A stretch of DNA of 7,632 nucleotides from assembly GCA_030432815.1 (NCBI GenBank), contig JAUILB010000128.1, positions 1 to 7,632 of the forward strand, read 5' to 3'. The position numbers were made by a program, and so were the translations under genes. The notes below the pieces were generated by a model, which was given only the letters and a program-made list of their open reading frames with translations, was not told where the DNA came from and searched no databases. Positions within the stretch are counted from its first letter, which is position 1, and each line of letters starts with the position of its first letter. This stretch comes from Alphaproteobacteria bacterium. GTDB lineage: Bacteria > Pseudomonadota > Alphaproteobacteria > Sphingomonadales > Emcibacteraceae. This document shows, in pieces, positions 1 through 5,596 of the stretch.

Positions 1-715
1 TGTTGCCCATAAAGCGAAGCAGGAACAGGAACATATTGATGAAGTCAAGATAAAGGGCCAAAGCCCCCATAATGGCTTTCTTGGTTGCTGTTTCTGAATG
101 TTCGCCTTCAAGATACATAAGTTTGATTTTTTGTGTATCATAAGCTGTCAGACCTGCAAATATAAGCACACCGGCAACTGAGATTACGAACTCCATAGCG
201 GAAGATTGCATAAATATATTAACAATCATCGCGATGATGAGTCCGAATAAGCCCATGATCAGAAACGAACCAAACCCGCTTAAATTTTTCTTGGTTGTAT
301 AGCCATAAAGACTAAGGGATCCAAACGCGGCAGCGGTTACAAAGAATGTTTTAACAACACTTGCACCAGTATAAACCAGTAATATTGATGATAGGGATAC
401 ACCTACCAAAGCGGCATAGACCCAGAAAACCAATTGCGCTGTACTTGCCTGCATCCGGTTAATACCAAATCCCAGAAATAGAACAAGGCCAAGTGGTGCA
501 AACATCGCTACATAGCCAAGTCCGGTGATTCCGGTTGGAGAGAAAAACAGATTTATAAGCGATGTGTTCGCAGTGACATACGCAGCTAGGCCAGTAAGCG
601 CAAGAGCCGAACACATGTAATTATACACGGTCAGCATGTAGGCGCGTAAGCCTTCATCAATTTCGGCTTGGCTACGTGTCGGGGCCGAAGAATAATATTG
701 ATTGCGATCAACCAT
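1..715 (-). CDS. Bax inhibitor-1/YccA family membrane protein, 3' end cut by the window
   Basis: Reading the minus strand from ATG at 715 gives 238 open codons to the window edge with no stop. The product is a very hydrophobic protein with about seven membrane segments after a short polar N-terminus (MVDRNQYYSS...). The C-terminal half has the family hallmarks: GLTAYDTQKIK near residues 189-199 and LALYLDFINMFLFLLRFMG near 219-237. The aspartates D193 and D224 lie in these two motifs and probably correspond to the pH-sensing aspartate pair described for Bacillus YetJ; that equivalence is inference. Family members are about 230-250 aa, so only a few residues should be missing. The start is supported by the Shine-Dalgarno-like AAGGAAA about 8 bases upstream. 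The family comprises inner-membrane proteins (calcium leak in YetJ, FtsH-associated in YccA); the specific role here is unknown. Confidence 0.93.
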   Translation of the reverse strand, partial: MVDRNQYYSSAPTRSQAEIDEGLRAYMLTVYNYMCSALALTGLAAYVTANTSLINLFFSPTGITGLGYVAMFAPLGLVLFLGFGINRMQASTAQLVFWVYAALVGVSLSSILLVYTGASVVKTFFVTAAAFGSLSLYGYTTKKNLSGFGSFLIMGLFGLIIAMIVNIFMQSSAMEFVISVAGVLIFAGLTAYDTQKIKLMYLEGEHSETATKKAIMGALALYLDFINMFLFLLRFMGN

Positions 716-741
716 TAATCAGTTTCCTTTCAATTGGTTAA

Positions 742-786
742 ATAGCTGTTTTTACAGTTATAACATATATTGGTATTGCTGTACAA
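742..786 (-). promoter_or_regulatory. Predicted promoter of the Bax inhibitor-1 family gene with overlapping inverted repeat
   Basis: On the minus strand TTGTAC (781-786) and TATAAC (757-762) are separated by 18 bases and lie about 40 bases upstream of the ATG at 715. An imperfect inverted repeat, ATAGCTGT-TTTT-ACAGTTAT on the plus strand (742-761, 7 of 8 arm positions matching), overlaps the -10 element and could be an operator. The -35 is a poor match to consensus, so this is a prediction by eye only. Confidence 0.35.
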
Positions 787-790
787 ATAT

Positions 791-1291
791 TCAAGTGTTT
801 AATAATTTATGTTCGTGAATAATATATTTTAAGAAACCTTGTGCTGCGCGGTCAATAAAATCATAGGCGATATTAAAATCTTCAGTATCACCATAATAGG
901 GATCAGGCACTTCGGTGATACCGGGGCTATTTTCGGCAAAAGACATAAATAAATGAAGTTTATGTTGGTGCTCAGGTGGGCAATTACGCTGCATTATCAT
1001 TAAATTGTCCGTATCCATCGCTAAAAGATAGGTAAAATCTGAGAAATCCTGCATGGTTAGCTTTCTGGCTTTTAAATCCCCGATATCAACACCGAATTTA
1101 AGTGCAGTAAGCTGTGCTCTTTTGTCAGGTGGGGTTGCCAGATGATATCCGGCGGTGCCGGCTGAATCGATATATATTTTTTTTGTAAAACCGTCTTCAA
1201 TGCCTGCTTTATTTGCATGGTGCCTGAATACGCCTTCGGCTGTAGGGGATCTGCATATGTTACCAAGACATACAAATAAGATCTTAACCAT
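791..1291 (-). CDS. Low-molecular-weight protein tyrosine phosphatase
   Basis: Cytoplasmic phosphatase of the LMW-PTP/arsenate reductase-like superfamily, hydrolysing phosphotyrosine through a cysteinyl-phosphate intermediate. The 166-aa product begins MVKILFVCLGNICRS, giving the P-loop C-x5-R-S with nucleophile C8 and R14. The general-acid motif DPYYG follows with D130, and family-typical IDSAGTAGYH lies at 41-50. Length agrees with the usual 150-170 aa. The ATG is the only start that preserves the family N-terminus; its ribosome binding site is weak (GGA about 11 bases upstream). It lies 75 bases upstream of the Bax inhibitor-1 family gene on the same strand. No tyrosine kinase or exopolysaccharide gene is nearby, so the physiological substrate cannot be inferred. 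An ArsC-type arsenate reductase is less likely because the DPYYG loop is typical of the phosphatases. Confidence 0.93.
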   Translation of the reverse strand: MVKILFVCLGNICRSPTAEGVFRHHANKAGIEDGFTKKIYIDSAGTAGYHLATPPDKRAQLTALKFGVDIGDLKARKLTMQDFSDFTYLLAMDTDNLMIMQRNCPPEHQHKLHLFMSFAENSPGITEVPDPYYGDTEDFNIAYDFIDRAAQGFLKYIIHEHKLLNT

Positions 1292-1346
1292 TTAAAATTA
1301 ATTCCATTTACGCATTTATACTAATTAGATTTGGTATTTAAGGATA

Positions 1347-1376
1347 ATTATAAATATAACGCAACCGCTATTTCAA
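1347..1376 (-). promoter_or_regulatory. Predicted promoter of the tyrosine phosphatase gene
   Basis: On the minus strand TTGAAA (1371-1376) and a consensus TATAAT (1347-1352) are separated by 18 bases, ending about 55 bases before the ATG at 1291. The region is very AT-rich, which raises the chance of a coincidental match, but both hexamers are good and sit right after the stop of the upstream transporter gene. Confidence 0.45.
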
Positions 1377-1379
1377 AAT

Positions 1380-2279
1380 TTAATTATTTTTTTGTCTGTT
1401 TTTATAAGCTTCGCGGTAAGCAATGAATAATGTTGATGCACATATAAGCGAACCACCTGAAATGGTCCAGATATCAGGTAATTCTGAAAAAATAAAGAAA
1501 CCGGCAATTGCCGCAAATACAATTCTTAAATATTCAAATGGGGTTACCAGCGTTACATCAGCATATTTATAAGCACTGATCATTGAATATTGGGCGCAAA
1601 ATGTTGTCAGGCCCAACGCAGCAATCAAAATCATCTGACCCATTGATGGCGTGATCCAATAATAGGCCGCAGGAGCAGCACAAATGATAACAGTGCCAAT
1701 ATTGGCGTAAAGAACCAATGTTGTTGGATTATGGTCTTTGGTCAGAATTTTTGAGTAAATGGCAAGTACAGCCATTGAGAAGGCTGCAATCAGTGCTGCA
1801 CCATGGGCCAACTCAAGCGCATCCGAGCCAGCATTATTCCAGGGGTGTAATATGATAAGAATGCCTAAAAACCCGACAATGGTTGCACTGGTTCTCAATA
1901 TATGAATTTTTTCACCAAGAAAAATAGCTGCGAGGATAATTAAAAATAATGGTTTGGAAAATTGCAGGGATGTTACTTCCAATAGTGGCAGTCTTGATAC
2001 TGCGTAAAAGTTACTGACCACAACAAGACATGTGAGGGCTGATCTTATTGCCATCATTTTAGGCTTGCTTGTACGGAACAGAATTTTTCCAAGATGAATA
2101 TTGAACAACAGGGTTATGAGCACCGTAAATGCGCATCTGATCATAACCACTTCAAAGCTATTGAGATTTTGTCCCAGTTTTTTAATAAGTGTAGCGCTCA
2201 TGGTTACGATGAGACAAAAAGCGATCATAAAGATAATCCCTTTTGCAGCGCTATAAGATGAAGAAGTTGAAGAATTCAT
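1380..2279 (-). CDS. DMT superfamily (EamA domain) transporter
   Basis: Inner-membrane permease of the drug/metabolite transporter superfamily, 299 aa, with about ten predicted helices (roughly residues 14-33, 43-60, 77-94, 100-120, 130-146, 156-176, 188-207, 213-233, 240-263, 271-287). It has the internal duplication of two EamA units. Each half ends its fourth helix with the characteristic turn: FLGEKI at 120-125 in the first and FSELPD at 264-269 in the second. FSKPLFLIIL (107-116) and TPFEYLRIVFA (246-256) occupy equivalent places in the two halves. The N-terminus is a serine-rich cytoplasmic tail; the C-terminus is basic (YKNRQKNN). The substrate cannot be read from sequence: relatives export amino acids or metabolites, or take up S-adenosylmethionine. 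The start ATG follows a purine-rich stretch (AAGAAAGAAAAAGA) rather than a clear Shine-Dalgarno. Confidence 0.9.
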   Translation of the reverse strand: MNSSTSSSYSAAKGIIFMIAFCLIVTMSATLIKKLGQNLNSFEVVMIRCAFTVLITLLFNIHLGKILFRTSKPKMMAIRSALTCLVVVSNFYAVSRLPLLEVTSLQFSKPLFLIILAAIFLGEKIHILRTSATIVGFLGILIILHPWNNAGSDALELAHGAALIAAFSMAVLAIYSKILTKDHNPTTLVLYANIGTVIICAAPAAYYWITPSMGQMILIAALGLTTFCAQYSMISAYKYADVTLVTPFEYLRIVFAAIAGFFIFSELPDIWTISGGSLICASTLFIAYREAYKNRQKNN

Positions 2280-2327
2280 TTATTTATCTTTTTCTTTCTT
2301 CAAAATGTTTTGCCATTGACACGAGCC

Positions 2328-2363
2328 GGACATGTTATCTTTTGCATGTTCAGGAACGGTCAA
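2328..2363 (-). promoter_or_regulatory. Predicted promoter of the DMT transporter gene, with inverted repeat
   Basis: On the minus strand TTGACC (2358-2363) and GATAAC (2334-2339) are separated by 18 bases, about 55 bases upstream of the transporter ATG at 2279. Between and across them is an inverted repeat, GAACATG-N10-CATGTCC (arms 2345-2351 and 2328-2334, 6 of 7 matching), which brackets the -10 element and may be an operator. The 108-base gap 2280-2387 otherwise shows no gene. Confidence 0.4.
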
Positions 2364-2387
2364 TAACTAATCCTTAAAAGGGTAAGA

Positions 2388-3344
2388 TCAGTGAATATCG
2401 ACGTCCAGCCACTCTTCAATTTCTTCGGGAATATCCGGATCGGGTAAATCTGGCGTATCCATCATCAGGAAGGCAAAATTATCAGCAATAATTTCTTCGG
2501 GATGATAATCAAAATTTGTATTATGCCCAACTTGTTCATAGTAATCGGGGACATCTTTGTGTTTATAAATTTTGGCTGATCCATCGGGGTTCGTTACAGG
2601 CTTACATACACCATTTTCAACGGTTACTTCAATAAGATCACCTGAAATATGCCCGTCAAAGCCACGTTCAACAGTTGGATCGAAACCGTCATATGTTGTA
2701 TGAAGGTAGTTCATTACATAAGTATCTCTGTCATCAATTTCGACAGGTAAGTAAAATTCCGTGAAGGGAGCCTCAGGATTGCGGATTGTGTATTTGTCAA
2801 TCTGTTCGGTTGGTAGAAAATAGCAGGGTCTAAAGTCTATTATTTCATATAGGCTTGCGCGTCTAATACGGTGATTTCGTGAAAGAATATGGAATATTTG
2901 GTGAAAAAAGAGTTTTGTTGAAATGGACGTTCTGCGGGCGGGCGAAACGAATGCATTTCCACGAGTATGCGGGATGCCACTTGCAACGGCATCGGTCACT
3001 TTAATGAAATAAACTGTATCCGGCAGTAAATGTTCTATTTTCTCGAGTTTCTTTTTATGAGTTACGAGTAGAGCCTTCATAATTGCTTTTTCGGCTTCGG
3101 GCCATTCAATTACATTGGCCGCATAAAAGGCTTTAAGGTCATCTATGGTTTTGTCAGCCGTAGGCGAGCCGATCTGTAACGCAATTTCAATCGGTTTCAT
3201 TGTTGTAAGATATTCATCGTCGGCAGTCAGAATTCTTATTGCTGTTTCCTTATCAGCGAATTTAAATTCTGTCGCTTGAACAGGCGTGGATATAAAGGAA
3301 ATCATTCCTACCATTGTAAAAATGACAGATTTTAAATACGACAT
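2388..3344 (-). CDS. Secreted zincin-like protein with altered HQxxH active-site motif; function unknown
   Basis: I do not recognise a named family. From ATG at 3344 the product is 318 aa with a clear signal peptide (MSYLKSVIFTMVG..., probable cleavage after VQA at residue 24), so it should be exported to the periplasm or beyond. FFHQIFHILSR near residues 147-157 resembles the zinc-metallopeptidase HExxH helix but has Gln at 149 in place of the catalytic Glu; H148 and H152 remain. Later, HPEEIIADNF (281-290) contains E284-x3-D288, like the third-ligand motif of thermolysin-type gluzincins (NExxSD). The zinc-site layout is therefore retained but the general base is missing, suggesting a non-catalytic relative or a recent mutation. 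The C-terminus is acidic and proline-rich. An upstream in-frame TTG at 3410 would put 22 extra residues before the signal peptide, so the ATG is preferred even though its Shine-Dalgarno is weak. Confidence 0.72.
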   Translation of the reverse strand: MSYLKSVIFTMVGMISFISTPVQATEFKFADKETAIRILTADDEYLTTMKPIEIALQIGSPTADKTIDDLKAFYAANVIEWPEAEKAIMKALLVTHKKKLEKIEHLLPDTVYFIKVTDAVASGIPHTRGNAFVSPARRTSISTKLFFHQIFHILSRNHRIRRASLYEIIDFRPCYFLPTEQIDKYTIRNPEAPFTEFYLPVEIDDRDTYVMNYLHTTYDGFDPTVERGFDGHISGDLIEVTVENGVCKPVTNPDGSAKIYKHKDVPDYYEQVGHNTNFDYHPEEIIADNFAFLMMDTPDLPDPDIPEEIEEWLDVDIH

Positions 3345-3380
3345 AAAGGTAATCGTCTCTTTAATTTTTGTCTTAATTTT

Positions 3381-3410
3381 ATCATACGCGCCCAACAATG
3401 GTTCACGCAA
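3381..3410 (-). promoter_or_regulatory. Possible promoter of the zincin-like gene
   Basis: On the minus strand TTGCGT (3405-3410) and TATGAT (3381-3386) are separated by 18 bases, about 37 bases before the preferred ATG at 3344. This supports transcription separate from scoAB and a translation start downstream of the in-frame TTG, which would itself be the -35 element. Prediction by eye. Confidence 0.35.
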
Positions 3411-3442
3411 AACTATAATAGTATAACATAATTACTATTTTT

Positions 3443-4087
3443 TTATAGTAAACCTTTATCCACCAAAAAATCGGCTTCTGTGCGTTCTTTTACATCATTA
3501 ATGGTAATTTCAGGTGCTAATTCTATCAAAATGGGACCATTTTCTTCGATTACGAATACCCCCACATCTGAGATGATCATATCAACTACCTTTACGCCGG
3601 TAAGTGGTAAAGTGCATTTTTTAAGGAATTTTGCACTTCCGTCACGGGCATTGTGATCCATAATCACAACAACTTTTTTAACGCCGGCTACCAAATCCAT
3701 GGCCCCGCCCATACCTTTTACCATTTTACCCGGTATCATCCAATTGGCCAGATCACCTTCCTGGGAAACCTGCATGGCCCCTAAAATACTAAGGTCGATA
3801 TGCCCGCCACGAATCATAGAAAAGCTATCTGCAGATGAAAAATAACTAGTACGGTTAAGCTCTGTTATCGTTTGTTTTCCTGCATTTATCAAATCCGGGT
3901 CTGCTTCATCTTCATAAGGAAACGGGCCCATACCAAGCATTCCGTTTTCACTTTGAAGGGTCACATCAACACCATCCGGTATATAATTTGCCACCAGCGT
4001 AGGAATACCAATGCCAAGATTGACATAATATCCGTCTTGTAATTCCTGTGCGGCACGGTTGGCCATTTCCTGTCTCGTCCACGCCAT
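3443..4087 (-). CDS. scoB: Succinyl-CoA:3-ketoacid CoA-transferase, subunit B
   Basis: Beta subunit of the class I CoA-transferase that moves CoA from succinyl-CoA to acetoacetate, feeding ketone-body or polyhydroxybutyrate-derived carbon into acetyl-CoA metabolism. The 214-aa product has the catalytic glutamate motif SENG with E47, then GMGPFPYEDEADPDLINAGK (52-71), IRGGHIDLSILGAMQVS (92-108) and the glycine-rich GMGGAMD (125-131). The strings YFSSADSFSMIRGGH and NWMIPGKMVKGMGGAMDL closely follow mammalian SCOT and Bacillus ScoB, which favours this over 3-oxoadipate CoA-transferase (PcaJ) or AtoA. It begins 5 bases after the scoA stop. Its strong Shine-Dalgarno (AGGAAGGA) lies over the last codons of scoA, so the two are probably translationally coupled, giving equal subunit amounts. 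Length is normal (about 210-220 aa). Confidence 0.95.
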   Translation of the reverse strand: MAWTRQEMANRAAQELQDGYYVNLGIGIPTLVANYIPDGVDVTLQSENGMLGMGPFPYEDEADPDLINAGKQTITELNRTSYFSSADSFSMIRGGHIDLSILGAMQVSQEGDLANWMIPGKMVKGMGGAMDLVAGVKKVVVIMDHNARDGSAKFLKKCTLPLTGVKVVDMIISDVGVFVIEENGPILIELAPEITINDVKERTEADFLVDKGLL

Positions 4088-4092
4088 AAGAT

Positions 4093-4800
4093 TTATCCTT
4101 CCTGCCTTGGTCTTGTTGTAAGCTGCTCAATGCGTTTTTCCAGACCATGTGATTTGATTAAGCGCTGAACAAATATGCCAGGTGTATGAATGTTATCGGC
4201 ATCAAGTTCTCCCGGTTCGACAATTTCTTCTACTTCAGCCACAGTAATAGTACCTGCAGTTGCCATCATCGGGTTAAAATTTCGTGCTGTTTTGCGGTAA
4301 ATAAGGTTACCTTCCGTATCACCTTTCCATGCTTTCACAAGTGACACATCGGCTTTTAGACCAGTTTCCATAATATATGTTTCACCATTGAAATCTTTAT
4401 GTTCTTTTCCTTCGGCGATTAATGTGCCAACCCCGGTTTTTGTGTAAAATCCGGGAATCCCGGCTCCTCCTGCGCGAATGCGTTCTGCGAGTGTGCCTTG
4501 CGGATTGAATTCAAGATCAAGTTCTTTTGCAAGATACTGACGTTCAAATTCTTTATTTTCACCAACATATGAAGAAATCATTTTCTTTATTTGGCGGGTT
4601 TGTAAAAGAAGTCCGAGTCCGAAGTCATCAACTCCGGCATTATTGCTTATCGCCGTGATATCCTTAATGCCGCTCTTTTTTAAAGCAGCGATTAAATTTT
4701 CAGGGATACCACATAGACCGAAACCACCTGCCATGATTGTCATGCCATCAAATAGAATGCCTTCAAGGGCTGCTTCTGCATCTGTATAAAGTTTATTCAT
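4093..4800 (-). CDS. scoA: Succinyl-CoA:3-ketoacid CoA-transferase, subunit A
   Basis: Alpha subunit of the same enzyme, which binds CoA and pairs with ScoB. The start is the ATG at 4800 (MNKLYTDAEAALEG), chosen because AAGGA lies 8 bases upstream and because homologues begin here; an in-frame ATG at 4836 would add 12 non-homologous residues and would place the start inside the promoter/operator region. The product is 235 aa. It has CoA-transferase signature 1, DGMTIMAGGFGLCGIP (18-33), then NNAGVDDFGLGLLL (53-66), SSYVGENKEFERQYL (76-90) and GTLAERIRAGGAGIP (102-116), all very close to the N-terminal half of mammalian SCOT. ALVKAW-type and RKTARNFNP segments follow. It is the first gene of the scoAB operon. 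Eukaryotes carry the two subunits fused in one chain; here they are separate, as in most bacteria. Confidence 0.95.
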   Translation of the reverse strand: MNKLYTDAEAALEGILFDGMTIMAGGFGLCGIPENLIAALKKSGIKDITAISNNAGVDDFGLGLLLQTRQIKKMISSYVGENKEFERQYLAKELDLEFNPQGTLAERIRAGGAGIPGFYTKTGVGTLIAEGKEHKDFNGETYIMETGLKADVSLVKAWKGDTEGNLIYRKTARNFNPMMATAGTITVAEVEEIVEPGELDADNIHTPGIFVQRLIKSHGLEKRIEQLTTRPRQEG

Positions 4801-4820
4801 AGTGTAGTTCCTTGATATTA

Positions 4821-4861
4821 GTTTCATATGAAACAATATAGAGATAAAACAATTCTATCAA
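4821..4861 (-). promoter_or_regulatory. Predicted scoAB promoter with a perfect 14-bp palindromic operator candidate
   Basis: The sequence GTTTCATATGAAAC at 4821-4834 is its own reverse complement over 14 bases and lies 20 bases upstream of the scoA ATG. On the minus strand TTGATA (4856-4861) can serve as -35, with TATTGT (4833-4838, spacing 17) or TATATT (4835-4840, spacing 15) as -10. The palindrome would then cover the end of the -10 and the transcription start, the usual place for a repressor site. Palindromes of this size are typical of TetR- or MarR-type regulators, but no regulator gene lies in the window. The palindrome is observed; its role is inference. Confidence 0.5.
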
Positions 4862-4970
4862 TATGGCTATGATAATCTCAAATCAAATGAAATATAGGAT
4901 AAAAATAGATGAAAATTTATAGGGCACAGTTGACAAATGTTATATTATAATCAAAATTCGGACAAATTTA

Positions 4971-5000
4971 ATGACTAACATTCAATTAGTTTGCTACAGT
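4971..5000 (+). promoter_or_regulatory. Possible promoter of the IalB-like gene
   Basis: On the plus strand ATGACT (4971-4976) and an extended -10, TGcTACAGT (hexamer TACAGT at 4995-5000), are separated by 18 bases; transcription would start about 20 bases before the ATG at 5029. A second candidate -35, TTGACA at 4930-4935, and a TATAAT at 4946-4951 are only 10 bases apart and so cannot work together. The rest of the divergent gap 4801-5028 is very AT-rich and shows no gene. Confidence 0.35.
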
Positions 5001-5028
5001 GATAAAAAATAATACGCGAGGAACATTG

Positions 5029-5547
5029 ATGAATAAGTTCATGACATGGCTATGGGTTGCCATTTCATTTGTAATCTTAAACTCCAACATTGCTATGGCC
5101 GACAGTAGGCAGCTACTCAGTAGCTTTCGGGATTGGGATGCTTTTGTTTTACAAACTGATGCTGGTGAGAAAGTCTGCTATATGATTTCTGTTCCCAAAA
5201 CCCGTTCACCTAGCAACCTTCGTCATGGTAATCCGTTTGTGACTATAACCCACAAGCCCTCACGTGAAATCAGGAATGAATTTAATTTTATCGCAGGATA
5301 TAGTTTCCAGCGTGGGTCAGCCGTTCAGGTGACAATAGATAATCAAAGAAAAAATGATCTTTTCACTGAACAGGATGGTGCCTGGGCATATGATTCACAA
5401 CAGGATGATAATCTTGTCGCATCTATGAAACGCGGGAATAGTATGACACTCTCTGCCCGCAGTGGCCGCGGCAACGCGACGAGTTACAGATTTTCACTTT
5501 CCGGCTTTACAGCGGCCCATAACGCAATTACAAATGCCTGCCGGTAA
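5029..5547 (+). CDS. Invasion-associated locus B (IalB) family secreted protein
   Basis: Small exported protein, 172 aa, of the IalB family, named after a Bartonella erythrocyte-invasion protein but widespread in free-living alphaproteobacteria, where its function is unclear. It has a signal peptide (MNKFMTWLWVAISFVIL..., probable cleavage AMA|D at 24), then the family opening FRDWDAFVLQ (33-42) and GEKVCYMISVPK (46-57). The central block carries PFVTITHKP and VTIDNQ strings, followed by a C-terminal SLSGFTAAHNAITNAC. The only cysteines of the mature chain, C50 and C171, are at opposite ends and could form a disulfide. ATG 5029 is chosen because GAGGAA lies 6-11 bases upstream and the signal peptide starts there; a GTG at 4999 overlaps the predicted promoter. 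The pairing with rlmN downstream is, as I recall, common in alphaproteobacteria. The invasion-associated name should not be read as evidence of pathogenicity. Confidence 0.85.
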   Translation: MNKFMTWLWVAISFVILNSNIAMADSRQLLSSFRDWDAFVLQTDAGEKVCYMISVPKTRSPSNLRHGNPFVTITHKPSREIRNEFNFIAGYSFQRGSAVQVTIDNQRKNDLFTEQDGAWAYDSQQDDNLVASMKRGNSMTLSARSGRGNATSYRFSLSGFTAAHNAITNACR

Positions 5548-5555
5548 TTAACCCG

Positions 5556-5586
5556 TTAGCAAGCGTTATTGGCTTGTTAAATTTTT
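5556..5586 (+). terminator. Terminator-like hairpin between the IalB-like gene and rlmN
   Basis: A 9-bp stem, TTAGCAAGC (5556-5564) with GCTTGTTAA (5572-5580), includes one G-U pair and encloses a 7-base loop GTTATTG. It is followed by ATTTTT. It starts 8 bases after the stop of the IalB-like gene and ends 10 bases before the rlmN ATG. The stem is only moderately GC-rich and the T run is short, so termination may be partial; it could also act as an attenuator or mRNA-stabilising element. Confidence 0.5.
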
Positions 5587-5596
5587 GAGAAAAGTT

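Noticed and set aside
1072..1275. 67-codon minus-strand open frame inside the tyrosine phosphatase gene
   Set aside because: It is fully contained in another frame of a well-supported gene and shows no recognisable features. The similar short frames within scoB/scoA (3966-4148), rlmN (6002-6205) and the NDUFS4-like gene (6904-7089) were set aside for the same reason.
2316..2321. Plus-strand TTGACA in the gap upstream of the DMT transporter gene
   Set aside because: No -10 hexamer lies at 16-18 bases and no plus-strand gene follows. The minus-strand promoter reading of the same gap is better.
2348..2361. GTTC-like repeats resembling an alphaproteobacterial LexA box
   Set aside because: The expected direct repeat GTTC-N7-GTTC is not met: the second half is GGTC at the wrong spacing, and the adjacent gene is not an SOS gene.
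3345..3410. N-terminal extension of the zincin-like protein from a TTG codon
   Set aside because: It would put 22 residues before a well-formed signal peptide, and the TTG coincides with a likely -35 element. The ATG at 3344 is preferred.
3417..3444. AATAGTA-N9-TACTATT inverted repeat followed by Ts on the plus strand, next to the scoB stop
   Set aside because: The stem is only 7 bp with one G-C pair, and the T run follows it in the plus direction, where no gene needs terminating. On the minus strand there is no clear U tract.
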